The position numbers and the translations under genes were made by a program. From assembly GCF_039727615.1 (NCBI RefSeq), contig NZ_CP152474.1, positions 2,356,001-2,420,000 on the forward strand: a DNA stretch of 64,000 bases, written 5' to 3'. Source of the stretch: Leclercia sp. S52 (GTDB taxonomy: Bacteria; Pseudomonadota; Gammaproteobacteria; Enterobacterales; Enterobacteriaceae). The notes beneath the pieces are model-generated. The model saw only the letters and a list, made by a program, of their open reading frames with translations, was not told the DNA's origin and made no database searches. This document shows positions 36,526-45,922 of this stretch, piece after piece. Each line of letters starts with the position of its first letter. Within the stretch, counting starts at the first letter, position 1.

Positions 36526-37465
36526 TCTCCTCCGGGGAGAGGGAACTGTTCCGCCGCAGCCAGCTTTGCAGCAGCATGCCGTCCTCGCTCATCTCGCCGT
36601 CCTGTCGCACGCACAGGTAGTAATCCCGGCCATCATCAATCGGCAGATCAAAAATCTTCACCAGCTCCCCGCTCTCCAGGTATGGCGCTATCAGCGGCTC
36701 GCGCATCAGGGCGCAGCCCAGCCCCGCCTGCACCCCTGCCAGGGTTAACAGCCCGTCTTCAAACATCGGTCCGCTGCGTCGCGGCGGACGCTTCACCCCC
36801 TGCTGGATAAACCACTGCTGCCAGGAGCTACGCTCCTCGTCATGCAGGAGCGGCATCTGCAGCAGCTGTTCGGGGGTGTCGATATGCCCGTGCAGGCGCA
36901 AAAAGGCCCGGCTACAGACCGGGACCATCTGCCCGGAGATCAGCTTTTCACTCTGATAGCCCGTCCACTGCCCGTTGCCAAAGCGGATCGACATATCCGA
37001 GGCATCGCTCAGGTAGTTGCGGTGGTTGGCATAGACCACATTAATCTCGGTTTGCGGATTCGCCCGCATAAATCCCGGCAGACGCGGAATAAACCACCCC
37101 ATGCCAAACAGCGGGATCAGGCTGATGGTCACCTGGCGGGTTTGCACCTGCTCCAGCAGATGCTCCGTGGCCTGGCGCAGCACGTTAAAGGCCGCGCGAA
37201 TGGAGCGGTAATAGTCCCGCCCCTGCTGGCTGAGGATCAGCCTGCGCCCCTGGCGCTCGGTGAGCGGCATCTGCAAATACCCTTCCAGCACCTTCAGCTG
37301 ATGACTCACCGCCGACGGGGAGATGTCCAACTCCTGGGCCGCCTGCGTCACGCTGCCCAGCCGGGCTATCGCCTCGAAGGCCCGCACCGCCCGCAGCGGC
37401 GGATCGTTCGCCAGCCGGCTCTCGGCAAAGGTCGACAGCGTCAGGGATTGTTCTGTTTTATTCAT
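36503..37465 (-). CDS. LysR-family regulator (GcvA-like) divergent from the liv-type/ATC operon
   Basis: 320 aa. N-terminal helix-turn-helix GSVTQAAQELDISPSAVSHQ, preceded by PLRAVRAFEAIARL as in the GcvA group; effector domain from about 105. The final residues (EEMPGGSSA) and the stop are encoded by a REP element, so the C-terminus is a recent extension. It is divergent from a branched-chain-type ABC importer and two hydrolases, and is the best candidate for their regulator. The effector could be ATC, N-carbamoyl-cysteine or a related thiol compound; not known. Confidence 0.9.
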   Translation of the reverse strand: MNKTEQSLTLSTFAESRLANDPPLRAVRAFEAIARLGSVTQAAQELDISPSAVSHQLKVLEGYLQMPLTERQGRRLILSQQGRDYYRSIRAAFNVLRQATEHLLEQVQTRQVTISLIPLFGMGWFIPRLPGFMRANPQTEINVVYANHRNYLSDASDMSIRFGNGQWTGYQSEKLISGQMVPVCSRAFLRLHGHIDTPEQLLQMPLLHDEERSSWQQWFIQQGVKRPPRRSGPMFEDGLLTLAGVQAGLGCALMREPLIAPYLESGELVKIFDLPIDDGRDYYLCVRQDGEMSEDGMLLQSWLRRNSSLSPEEMPGGSSA

Positions 37466-37482
37466 ATATTGATCTGTTATGG

Positions 37483-37495
37483 ATAATCAGGTTAT
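37483..37495. promoter_or_regulatory. Candidate LysR-type site
   Basis: ATAATCAGGTTAT, an ATAA-N5-TTAT inverted repeat with the T-N11-A form typical of LysR regulators, 18 bases upstream of the LysR start and in the divergent control region. Confidence 0.4.
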
Positions 37496-37636
37496 TCAGC
37501 CATTTAGCATCATCATTAAAATCAATCAGATAACGCAAGCTCCAAAAATCATAAGAAAGAATATATGCGTATTTCACAATTTAATTCAATTATTAGATGT
37601 TACCCGCTGGAAAGAGCACTTTGTCGGGTAACAACG

Positions 37637-38587
37637 TTGGACACACTCATACAACAACTGATCAACGGCGTGATGCTGGGCAGCATCTACGCGCTGATCG
37701 CGCTGGGCTATACCATGGTGTATGGCATTTTGCGCATTATTAACTTCGCCCACGGCGATATTTTGATGGTCGGGGCGCTGACCACGCTGTCAGGGCTGAA
37801 CCTTCTCAGCAATCATTTCCCGGCCATGCCGCAGCTGCTGCAGCTCGGCTTTGCGCTACTGATCGCCATGGCGGTCTGCGCCCTGCTGGCGATGGCCGTT
37901 GAGCGCTTTGCCTATCGCCGCCTGCGTAACGCCCCACGGCTGGCACCGCTGATCTCCGGGATTGGCGTGTCGGTGCTGCTGCAAACCGTGGCGATGATTA
38001 TCTGGACGCGAAATCCGCTGATGTTCCCGCAGATCCTGCCGATGGACCCGATTGCCATCACCAAGGGCAGCGAAGCCCATCCCCCGGCGATCGTCACCGT
38101 CACCGGCATGGTTACCGTGGCGCTGGCTCTGATCGTCATGACCGGCCTGTGGCTGCTGGTGGAGTACACCCGTCTCGGTCGCGGCATGCGCGCGGTGGCG
38201 GAAAACCCGCGCGTCGCCACCCTGATGGGTGTTAACCCAAATGCGATCATCACCCTGACCTTCGCCATCGGCGGCGTTTTTGCCGCGCTGGCCGGGGTGA
38301 TGATGGCCAGCAACTACGGCAACGCCAGCTTCTCGATGGGCTTTCTGCCCGGCATTAAAGCCTTTACCGCAGCGGTACTCGGCGGCATCGGCAATATTCG
38401 CGGGGCGATGATTGGCGGGATCCTGCTCGGCATTATCGAAGCGCTGGGCGCGGGTTATCTGGGCGAGCTCACCAACGGCGTATTTGGCAGCAACTATCAG
38501 GACGTGTTCGCCTTTATCGTACTGATTCTGGTGCTGGTCTTCCGTCCGGCGGGTCTGCTGGGCGAGCGCGTGGCGCACAGGGCGTAA
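37637..38587 (+). CDS. Branched-chain amino acid-type ABC transporter permease (LivH-like)
   Basis: About 316 aa from TTG 37637, where LDTLIQQLINGVMLGSIYAL matches the usual family N-terminus. An in-frame ATG at 37565 would add 24 residues without family similarity but has a better ribosome site, so the start is uncertain. LivH hallmarks: YTMVYGILRIINFAHGDILM and AVLGGIGNIRGAMIGGILLG. Eight or so membrane helices. First gene of a seven-gene operon. Confidence 0.88.
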   Translation: MDTLIQQLINGVMLGSIYALIALGYTMVYGILRIINFAHGDILMVGALTTLSGLNLLSNHFPAMPQLLQLGFALLIAMAVCALLAMAVERFAYRRLRNAPRLAPLISGIGVSVLLQTVAMIIWTRNPLMFPQILPMDPIAITKGSEAHPPAIVTVTGMVTVALALIVMTGLWLLVEYTRLGRGMRAVAENPRVATLMGVNPNAIITLTFAIGGVFAALAGVMMASNYGNASFSMGFLPGIKAFTAAVLGGIGNIRGAMIGGILLGIIEALGAGYLGELTNGVFGSNYQDVFAFIVLILVLVFRPAGLLGERVAHRA

Positions 38588-38596
38588 GGGAAAATC

Positions 38597-39703
38597 ATGA
38601 CTGCCATTGAACTCAAAACACCGGCGACCAGCGGCAAATTCTGGTCCGGCATGACGCTCTTCGTCCTTGCCCTGCTCCTTGCGCCGGTGGTGGCGACCCA
38701 ACTGGGCGGCAACTACTGGGTGCGGGTGATCGACTTCGCTCTGCTCTACATCATGCTGGCGCTGGGGCTGAATATCGTGGTGGGCTACACCGGCCTGCTG
38801 GATATGGGCTTTATCGCTTTCTATGCCGTCGGAGCCTATCTGGCGGCGCTGCTGGCGTCACCGCATCTGGCGGAGGTGTTCCCGATCCTCAACGTCTGGT
38901 TCCCGGACGGGCTGCACACCTCTTACCTGCTGATTATCCCCATTGCGGCGCTGGTCGCAGCGGTATGCGGCATTCTGCTCGGTGCGCCGACCCTGAAGCT
39001 GCGCGGGGATTACCTGGCGATCGTCACCCTCGGCTTCGGGGAGATTATCCGCATCCTGATGCGTAACCTCGACCGTCCGGTGAACATCACCAACGGCGCA
39101 AAAGGCATTACCGGCGTCGATACCCTGAACCTGTTCGGCCTCAAGTTCAGCGGCGTTTACCACTGGTTCGGCGTCAAGGTACCGGCGCTGTGGCTGTGGT
39201 ACTACCTGCTGATGCTGGTGATTGTCGGGATCATTTTTGTCTGCCTGCGCCTGCAGCACTCGCGCATTGGCCGGGCGTGGCACGCCATCCGCGAAGATGA
39301 AGATGTCGCCCGGGCGATGGGCATCAACGTGCGCAACTTTAAGCTGCTGGCCTTCGCCATGGGCGCCTCCTTCGGCGGCGTGGCCGGGGCGCTGTTCGGT
39401 GCCTTCCAGGGCTTTGTCTCCCCGGAATCCTTCACGTTGCAGGAATCCATTGCCGTGCTGGCAATGGTGGTGCTGGGCGGGATGGGCCATATCCCGGGCG
39501 TGATCCTCGGCGCGGTGCTGCTTACCGCCCTGCCGGAGCTGCTGCGCAGCCAGGCGGCCCCGGTGCAGCAGGTGCTGTTTGGTTCGGTGCTGATTGACCC
39601 GGAGATCCTGCGTCAGCTGTTTTACGGCCTGGCGCTGGTGCTGGTGATGCTGGTGCGGCCGTCGGGCATCTGGCCCAAGCGCCACAAGGAGGTCAAAGCA
39701 TGA
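38597..39703 (+). CDS. Branched-chain amino acid-type ABC transporter permease (LivM-like)
   Basis: 368 aa, about ten helices; LNIVVGYTGLLDMGFIAFYAVGAY and VLGGMGHIPGVILGAVLLTALPELLR are LivM signatures. Nine bases after livH, and overlaps livG by ATGA. Confidence 0.92.
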   Translation: MTAIELKTPATSGKFWSGMTLFVLALLLAPVVATQLGGNYWVRVIDFALLYIMLALGLNIVVGYTGLLDMGFIAFYAVGAYLAALLASPHLAEVFPILNVWFPDGLHTSYLLIIPIAALVAAVCGILLGAPTLKLRGDYLAIVTLGFGEIIRILMRNLDRPVNITNGAKGITGVDTLNLFGLKFSGVYHWFGVKVPALWLWYYLLMLVIVGIIFVCLRLQHSRIGRAWHAIREDEDVARAMGINVRNFKLLAFAMGASFGGVAGALFGAFQGFVSPESFTLQESIAVLAMVVLGGMGHIPGVILGAVLLTALPELLRSQAAPVQQVLFGSVLIDPEILRQLFYGLALVLVMLVRPSGIWPKRHKEVKA

Positions 39704-40467
39704 GCCTGTTAACCGTGCGCAACATGTCCAAACGCTTTGGCGGCCTGACGGCGGTCGATAACGTCTCACTGTCGATCAACAAGGGCGAGATCTACGGCCT
39801 GATTGGCCCCAACGGCGCGGGCAAAACCACCTGCTTTAACCTGATCACCGGGCTTTATCCGGCAGACAGCGGCGAATTTGCCATTGCCGATAAACCCTAC
39901 TTCCCGACCCAGATCGAGAAAGTGACCGCCGCGGGCATCGCCCGCACCTTCCAGAACGTGCGGCTGTTTAACGAGATGTCGGTGCTGGAGAACGTAATGG
40001 TCGGTCGCCACGTGCGCACCCGCAACGGGCTGTGGGCGGCACTGAGCCGTCACAAGCGCGCCCGGGAAGAAGAGGCGCAGACCCTGGAGCAGGCCTGGCA
40101 CTGGCTTGAGTACACCGGCATTGCGAAGTTCGCCCACTACCGCGCGTGCGACCTGGCCTATGGCCATCAGCGTCGGCTGGAGATCGCCCGCGCGCTGGCC
40201 ACCGATCCGCTGCTGCTGGCGCTGGACGAACCCGCTGCAGGTATGAACGCAGCGGAAAAGATGGCTCTCGGCGAACTGCTGACCCGCATTCGTGACGACG
40301 GGAAAACCCTGCTGATGATAGAACACGACGTCAAGCTGGTGATGGGGATCTGCGATCGCCTCACGGTGCTGGATTACGGCAAAACGCTGGCCAGCGGTAC
40401 CCCGGACAGCGTCCGACGCGACCCGGCGGTGATCGCCGCCTGGCTTGGAGGCAATGCCCATGTCTGA
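39700..40467 (+). CDS. Branched-chain amino acid-type ABC transporter ATPase (LivG-like)
   Basis: 255 aa. Walker A IGPNGAGKTTCFNLI, long LivG insertion with GIARTFQNVRLFNEMSVLENVMVG, signature-type LAYGHQRRLEIARAL and Walker B LLALDEPAAGMN. Overlaps the next gene by 8 bases. Confidence 0.94.
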   Translation: MSLLTVRNMSKRFGGLTAVDNVSLSINKGEIYGLIGPNGAGKTTCFNLITGLYPADSGEFAIADKPYFPTQIEKVTAAGIARTFQNVRLFNEMSVLENVMVGRHVRTRNGLWAALSRHKRAREEEAQTLEQAWHWLEYTGIAKFAHYRACDLAYGHQRRLEIARALATDPLLLALDEPAAGMNAAEKMALGELLTRIRDDGKTLLMIEHDVKLVMGICDRLTVLDYGKTLASGTPDSVRRDPAVIAAWLGGNAHV

Positions 40468-41179
40468 ATTACTGAAAGTGGAACGTCTGGACGTGCATTA
40501 CGGCGGGATCCAGGCGGTGCGGGACGTCTCCTTTGGCCTGCGCGAAGGCGAACAGGCCACCCTGATTGGTGCCAACGGCGCGGGCAAAAGCTCCACCGTG
40601 CGGGCCATCACCGGGCTGGAACGCTTTGGCGGCCATATTGAATTCAACGGCAAAGCGGTGCGCAAACACAGGGCCGAAGCGCTGCTGTGCGACGGGCTGG
40701 TGATGGTCCCGGAAGGACGCGGCATCTTCGGCCGGATGACGGTGCTGGAAAATTTACAGATGGGGGCCTGGCTGCGCCGTGACACTGTCACAGTCAGGCA
40801 GGAAATGAACGAGATTTTCGAGCGTTTCCCGCGCCTTGGCGAACGCCAGCACCAGCTGGCCGGGCTGCTCTCCGGCGGGGAACAGCAGCTGTTGGCCCTT
40901 AACCGCGCCCTGCTCAGCCAGCCGCGCCTGCTGATCCTCGACGAGCCGTCGATGGGGCTTGCACCGAAGATGGTGGAGAACATTTTTGCCGTTATCGCCG
41001 GGCTGCGCGAGCGCGGCGTCGCCCTGCTGCTGATCGAGCAGAACGCCCGCCTGGCGCTGGAAGTGACCGATCGGGCCTGGGTGATGGACAGCGGCAGCAT
41101 CGTCCACCAGGGCGCGTCGAAAGCGATGCTCGAGGATGACCAGATTGCACAGATTTATTTGGGCGAAATGCCCGTTTAA
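40460..41179 (+). CDS. Branched-chain amino acid-type ABC transporter ATPase (LivF-like)
   Basis: 239 aa from ATG 40460 (a second ATG lies 6 bases earlier). Walker A IGANGAGKSSTVRAI, VMVPEGRGIFGRMTVLENLQMG, signature LLSGGEQQLLALNRALL and Walker B LLILDEPSMGLAP, the typical LivF set. Confidence 0.94.
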   Translation: MSELLKVERLDVHYGGIQAVRDVSFGLREGEQATLIGANGAGKSSTVRAITGLERFGGHIEFNGKAVRKHRAEALLCDGLVMVPEGRGIFGRMTVLENLQMGAWLRRDTVTVRQEMNEIFERFPRLGERQHQLAGLLSGGEQQLLALNRALLSQPRLLILDEPSMGLAPKMVENIFAVIAGLRERGVALLLIEQNARLALEVTDRAWVMDSGSIVHQGASKAMLEDDQIAQIYLGEMPV

Positions 41180-41207
41180 CAACACCAACCAACATCAGGG
41201 AAAAATA

Positions 41208-42365
41208 ATGAAAACCGTAAAAATCAGCGCGCTCAGCGCCGCTATTCTGCTCAGCGGGTTCGCCTCTACCGGTGCCTGGGCCGCCGACAGCGAAACTGTA
41301 GTGATTGGCCTGGCGGGCCCGCTCACCGGCCCGTCTGCCCGTATCGGTAAGGATCTGGAGAACGGCGCGCAGCTGGCGATTGACGACATCAACAAGCAGC
41401 ATCCGACCATCGGCGGCAAAGCGGTGACCTTCAAACTGCAGTCCGAAGATGACCAGTCGGATCCGCGTACCGCAGTAGCCATGGCCCAGCGTCTGGTGGA
41501 CAGCGGCGTGGCGGGCGTGGTCGGTCACTGGAACACCGGCACCAGCATCCCGGCTGCACGGGTGTATCACGATGCCGGTATCGCCCAGGTAGCCCCGGTG
41601 GCGACCGGTCATGCCTATACCCAACAGGGCTTCGACACCAGCTTCCGCGTGATGGGCCACGACGATGACGGCGGCCAGTTTGCCGGGCAGTACGCCATCA
41701 ACGACCTGAAAGCTAAACGCATTGCGGTGATCGACGACCGTACCGCCTTCGGTCAGGGTCTTGCGGATGAGTTTATTAAATCGCTGGAAGCCCAGGGGGT
41801 GAAGATTGTCGACCGTCAGTACGTTGACGACAAAACCGTCGACTTTAGCGCCGTGTTGACCGCGATCCGCAGCAAAAACGCCGATCTGATCTTCTTCGGC
41901 GGCGTGGACAGCCAGGCTGCACCGCTGGCGCGTCGTATTAAACAGCTGGGCATGAATGCCACCCTGATGGGCGCGGGCGGCTTTGTCAGCCAGACCTTCC
42001 TGCAGCTGGCGCAGAAAGAGGGTGAAGGCGTGGTGGCGCTGGAGCCGGGCCTGCCGGTGGATCAGATGCCGGGCGGCAAGACCTTCGAGCAGGCCTATCA
42101 GTCCCGCTACCACACCCATATCGAACTGCACGCCCCGTTCGCCTATGACGCCACCCGCGTACTGGTGGCGGCGATGGAAAAAGCCGACTCGGTGGATCCG
42201 GCCGAATACCTGCCTGCCCTGCGCGCTATCAGCTACTCCGGCGTCACCGGGCAGATCGCCTTTGATAACCAGGGCAACCTGAAAACCCCGTCGTTCACCG
42301 TCTATAAAGTGATCGACGGCAAATGGCAGCCGCAAACCGTGCTGGGCGGCGCAAAAGCTAAGTAA
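41208..42365 (+). CDS. Branched-chain amino acid-type ABC transporter, periplasmic binding protein
   Basis: 385 aa with signal peptide (MKTVKISALSAAILLSGFAS ... AWA) and a type I periplasmic-binding fold: VVIGLAGPLTGPSARIGKDLENGAQLAIDDIN, VAGVVGHWNTGTSIPAARVY, RIAVIDDRTAFGQGLADEF. LivJ/LivK-like, with the binding-protein gene after the permeases and ATPases. The genes that follow suggest it does not bind leucine but a small thiazoline or ureido acid. Confidence 0.9.
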   Translation: MKTVKISALSAAILLSGFASTGAWAADSETVVIGLAGPLTGPSARIGKDLENGAQLAIDDINKQHPTIGGKAVTFKLQSEDDQSDPRTAVAMAQRLVDSGVAGVVGHWNTGTSIPAARVYHDAGIAQVAPVATGHAYTQQGFDTSFRVMGHDDDGGQFAGQYAINDLKAKRIAVIDDRTAFGQGLADEFIKSLEAQGVKIVDRQYVDDKTVDFSAVLTAIRSKNADLIFFGGVDSQAAPLARRIKQLGMNATLMGAGGFVSQTFLQLAQKEGEGVVALEPGLPVDQMPGGKTFEQAYQSRYHTHIELHAPFAYDATRVLVAAMEKADSVDPAEYLPALRAISYSGVTGQIAFDNQGNLKTPSFTVYKVIDGKWQPQTVLGGAKAK

Positions 42366-42382
42366 CGCAGTGAGGCAATGTG

Positions 42383-42865
42383 ATGAGTGATAATAATGAG
42401 CTGGGCATTCTCGCCCGCCGCAAAATTGAAGCAGAAATTATTAAGCCAATTTACGAGATCCTGGTGCGCGAGATCGGCAAGACCCGCGCCCAGGCGGTGA
42501 TTGGCGAGGCCATTGAGCAGGCCGCCATCAACGCGGGCAAAGCGTTTGCCAGTCAGGAGCCGAACGGCGCGGACGTAAAGAGCTTTATCGCCCTGCAGTA
42601 TCTGTGGGAGAAAGATAACGCGCTGGACGTGAAGGTGATCGACGCCGACGACCAGCAGTACAACTACAACGTCACCCGCTGTCGCTATGCCGAGATGTAT
42701 CACGAGATGGGCCTGGGCGAGATCGGCCACCTGCTGTCGTGCGCCCGCGATGAGAAATTCATCGTCGGCTACGCGCCGGACGTGGAGCTGACCCGTACCA
42801 CCACCATCATGCAGGGCGGTAAGTGCTGTGACTTCCGCTACCGCAGCACGAAGGACAAAGCATGA
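42383..42865 (+). CDS. Predicted L-2-amino-thiazoline-4-carboxylic acid hydrolase
   Basis: 160 aa. The length, the helical N-terminus (LARRKIEAEIIKPIYEILVR), the core CRYAEMYHEMGLGEIGHLLSCARDEKFIVGY and the end TIMQGGKCCDFRYR fit the ATC-hydrolase family, which opens the ring of L-2-amino-thiazoline-4-carboxylate to N-carbamoyl-L-cysteine. ATG 42383 is 7 bases after GAGG; a GTG directly before it is possible. It overlaps the next gene by ATGA, and that gene encodes the enzyme type needed for the following step. Confidence 0.8.
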   Translation: MSDNNELGILARRKIEAEIIKPIYEILVREIGKTRAQAVIGEAIEQAAINAGKAFASQEPNGADVKSFIALQYLWEKDNALDVKVIDADDQQYNYNVTRCRYAEMYHEMGLGEIGHLLSCARDEKFIVGYAPDVELTRTTTIMQGGKCCDFRYRSTKDKA

Positions 42866-44088
42866 TCCAGGTGAATGCAAACCGGCTATGGTCGACGCTG
42901 GAGAGGATGGCGCACATCGGCGGTACACCCGCCGGTGGCGCCACCCGCCTGGCGCTAAGCCACGAGGACCGCATTGCCCGCAACCTGCTGCGCGACTGGG
43001 CGCTGGAGGCGGGGTTTTCCTGCGATGTCGACAGCATGGGCAACATGTTTATCCGCCGTGCGGGGAGGAACTCTGCTCTGGCCCCGGTGATGACCGGCTC
43101 GCACGTGGACTCCCAGCCGCTGGGCGGCAACTACGACGGGATCTACGGCGTGCTGGCCGGACTGGAGCTGCTGCGCACCCTGAACGACCATCAGGTTGAA
43201 ACCGAGCGCGATATCGTGCTGGTGAACTGGACTAACGAAGAAGGGGCGCGCTTTGCCCCGGCGATGCTCGCCTCCGGCGTCTGGACCGGGCAGTTCAGCG
43301 AAGAATATGCCCACGCCCGGGCTGACCGGGATGGCATTACCGTAGCTGAGGCCCTGGACACCATCGGCTATCGCGGCGAGCGCCCTGCCCGCGCCTTCCC
43401 GATCCACGCCTGCTACGAGCTGCATATCGAACAGGGGCCAATCCTGGAAGATGAAGCCGTGGATATCGGGCTGGTGCGCGTGGCGATGGGACAGCGCTGG
43501 TTTACCATCACCCTCGACGGTTTCGCTGCGCATGCGGGCACCACGCCGATGCACAGCCGCCGCGACGCCTTAACCGCCTTTGCAGAGCTGGCACTGAAGG
43601 TGGAGGCCATTGGCTATCAGCATGCACCCGACGGCCGGGCGACCATTGGGATGGCGGAAATCACGCCGAACTCGCGCAACGTGGTCCCTTCCCGGGTGGT
43701 ATGCAGCGTCGAGTTCCGTCATCCGGAGAGCGAGGCGCTGGTGGCGATGGAGGCTGCGTTGCATCAGGCGGCGGAGAATCTATCTGCGCGGGGCGTGAGC
43801 GCGAAGGTTGAGCGCATTTTTGACTATGCGCCCATCAACTTTGACGCCGACTGTCTGGCGCGTAGCGAGAAAGCGGTGGCGGAATTGGGATACACCGCCA
43901 AGCCTATGGTGTCCGGTGCCGGGCATGATACCTGCTACATCAGCAAAATCGCCCCTGCCAGCATGATCTTTATCCCCTGCGTAAAGGGCATCAGCCATAA
44001 CGAAGCGGAAAAGATCCTGCCGGAGTGGTCTGAGAAAGGGGCCAACGTGCTGCTGCACAGCGTGCTAGCAGCAGCTCTTGAAAAATAA
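42862..44088 (+). CDS. M20-family N-carbamoyl-L-amino acid (probably N-carbamoyl-cysteine) amidohydrolase
   Basis: 408 aa, HyuC/AtcC/allantoate-amidohydrolase group. Metal ligands: GSHVDSQPLGGNYDG (His, Asp), WTNEEGARFAP (Glu), YELHIEQGPIL (His) and KGISHNEAE (C-terminal His). The lid domain contains the substrate-binding GFAAHAGTTPMHSRRDAL and ITPNSRNVVPSRV. It hydrolyses an N-carbamoyl amino acid to the free amino acid, CO2 and ammonia. Because the ATC-hydrolase gene overlaps it, N-carbamoyl-L-cysteine is the likeliest substrate. Last gene of the operon; its stop abuts a REP element. Confidence 0.88.
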   Translation: MIQVNANRLWSTLERMAHIGGTPAGGATRLALSHEDRIARNLLRDWALEAGFSCDVDSMGNMFIRRAGRNSALAPVMTGSHVDSQPLGGNYDGIYGVLAGLELLRTLNDHQVETERDIVLVNWTNEEGARFAPAMLASGVWTGQFSEEYAHARADRDGITVAEALDTIGYRGERPARAFPIHACYELHIEQGPILEDEAVDIGLVRVAMGQRWFTITLDGFAAHAGTTPMHSRRDALTAFAELALKVEAIGYQHAPDGRATIGMAEITPNSRNVVPSRVVCSVEFRHPESEALVAMEAALHQAAENLSARGVSAKVERIFDYAPINFDADCLARSEKAVAELGYTAKPMVSGAGHDTCYISKIAPASMIFIPCVKGISHNEAEKILPEWSEKGANVLLHSVLAAALEK

Positions 44089-44412
44089 GCCGGATGCGCT
44101 GCGCTTATCCGGCCTACGGTCCGAGCCGTTATCGCCTTCGTAGGCCCGGCAAGCGCAGCGCCGCCGGGCGCTTTTGAGCCGACTGCTCCCCCCTCACCCC
44201 AACCCTCTCCCTCAAGGGAGAGGGAGCACACCGCGCCGCCGGGCGTGTTTTTACTGCTGCGGGCGCAGGAGCTGTAAAATAACGCCGTTTTTGTTGCATT
44301 TGTAGGCCCGGCAAGCGAAGCGCCGCCGGGCGCTTTTGAGCCGCCTGTTCCCCCCTCACCCCAACCCCCTCCCTCAAGGGAGAGAGAGCACACCGCGCCG
44401 CCGGGCGTGTTT
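44089..44412. repeat. Repeat-filled intergenic region: two near-identical REP plus CCCTCTCCC blocks
   Basis: No gene seen. REP at 44089-44117, then REP (44142-44171) plus CCCTCTCCC unit (44192-44226), then a second copy of the same composite (44302-44331 and 44353-44388). The two composites share about 100 bases, including the trailing CACCGCGCCGCCGGGCGTG, and so look like a direct duplication about 160 bases apart. Confidence 0.85.
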
Positions 44413-45900
44413 TTACTGTTGTGATACCTTCGCCAGACTGAACCAAATCCCGATAGCCAGCAGCAACAGCATTCCCCCTGCGCTGCCCAGCGCCACGCTG
44501 TGGGAGGTGATAAACGCGGTTTTCGCCGCCTCAATCACCGATTCAGCCAGCGTTGGCGTCAGATGCTGGGCCACCTTCACCGCCTCACCGATGGAGGAGG
44601 CGGCATGATCCACCAGCGACGCATCCAGCCCCGGCGGCAGTTCGATCGACGCTGAGAAACTGCGGGTGAGCAGCAGACCAAAGATCGCAATCCCCAGCCC
44701 GGCTCCCAGCTCGTAGGACATGGTTTCAATTGCCCCGGCCGCAGCGGCCTTCTCTTTTGGTGCGGCGGCCATGATCGCCGAGGTGGAGGCCAGCAGCGCG
44801 CTCGCCGCGCTAAAGCCCAACAGCACCATCAGGCTCCAGGCCTGCCACTGCTGGGTGCTGAAATCAAGCATCGACAGCCCGATGAAGCTAAGCGCGCTCA
44901 GCCCCATTCCGCCGGTCGCCACGATCCGCAGCCCCAGACGGCCCACCAGCACTCCGGCAATCGGCCCGCTAAAGCCGCTGGCAACCATCACCGGCAGCAT
45001 AAACATGCCCGCCTCAAACGGAGTGAAGCCGTGGACAAACTGCAGCTCCTGGGCCATCAGCAGCTCAAAGCCCACCAGGGCGATCATCGCCGTCATCGCC
45101 ATCACCACTCCGCTGAGAATAATGCGGTGGCCGAACAGGCGGATGTCGATCATCGGCCTGCCGGCGCGGAGCTGGATGCGGATAAAGGTCCACAGCATCG
45201 CCGCCCCGGTCAGTAGCGTGCCCGCCACCAGCCACGGAGATATCCCTCCTTTCAGCGCCGTTTTGGCGCTGTAGACTAGCAGTAAAATTGCCACGATCAG
45301 CATCAGGGCATGGGTGATGTTCAGGGGCTGCTCAGGCCGCCCCTGCTGCGCCGGCACAAAACGTGCCGCCAGGGAGACCACCAGCAGCACAATCGGGACG
45401 TTAATCAAAAACACCGAGCCCCAGTAGAAATGCGCCAACAGCATACCGCCCACCAGCGGGCCAAAGGCCGCCCCGCCGGAGCCCACCGCCGCCCAGACGC
45501 CGAGGGCAATATTGCGCCGACGCGCATCCGGGAACAGCGTGCGGATCCCGGCAAGGGTTGCGGGAATAATCATCGCCGCGCCGATAGCCAGCGAGGCCCG
45601 CGCCGCAATCAGCCACCCCGCCGAGGGGGCAAACGCAGCGGCCAGCGACGAGAGACCAAACAGGGTGCTGCCCATCATCAGCAGCCGCTTAAAGCCGATG
45701 CGATCCCCGAGCGCCCCCATCGGCAGCACCATCCCGGCCATCACCAGGGAGTAGATATCAATGATCCACAGCAATTCATTGCCGCTGGCATCCAGGGTCA
45801 TGCTCAGCGTCGGCGCGGCGACGTGCAGCACCGTGGCATCAATCGCCACCGGGATATAGACCAACACAATTATCACTAACGCTAACCACTGACGAACCAT
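44413..45900 (-). CDS. smvA: Methyl viologen/biocide MFS efflux pump SmvA
   Basis: 495 aa, 14 helices (DHA2 family). Closely follows Salmonella SmvA: LVIIVLVYIPVAIDATVLHVAAPTLSMTL, IIDIYSLVMAGMVLPMGALGDRIGFKRLLM (motif A), VWAAVGSGGAAFGPLVGG, MAQELQFVHGFTPFEAGMFMLPVM. It exports methyl viologen, acriflavine-type dyes and cationic biocides. Divergent from its TetR regulator smvR; a strong palindrome separates them. Confidence 0.94.
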   Translation of the reverse strand: MVRQWLALVIIVLVYIPVAIDATVLHVAAPTLSMTLDASGNELLWIIDIYSLVMAGMVLPMGALGDRIGFKRLLMMGSTLFGLSSLAAAFAPSAGWLIAARASLAIGAAMIIPATLAGIRTLFPDARRRNIALGVWAAVGSGGAAFGPLVGGMLLAHFYWGSVFLINVPIVLLVVSLAARFVPAQQGRPEQPLNITHALMLIVAILLLVYSAKTALKGGISPWLVAGTLLTGAAMLWTFIRIQLRAGRPMIDIRLFGHRIILSGVVMAMTAMIALVGFELLMAQELQFVHGFTPFEAGMFMLPVMVASGFSGPIAGVLVGRLGLRIVATGGMGLSALSFIGLSMLDFSTQQWQAWSLMVLLGFSAASALLASTSAIMAAAPKEKAAAAGAIETMSYELGAGLGIAIFGLLLTRSFSASIELPPGLDASLVDHAASSIGEAVKVAQHLTPTLAESVIEAAKTAFITSHSVALGSAGGMLLLLAIGIWFSLAKVSQQ

Positions 45901-45922
45901 AACTGTCCTTTTTTATGCAAAC

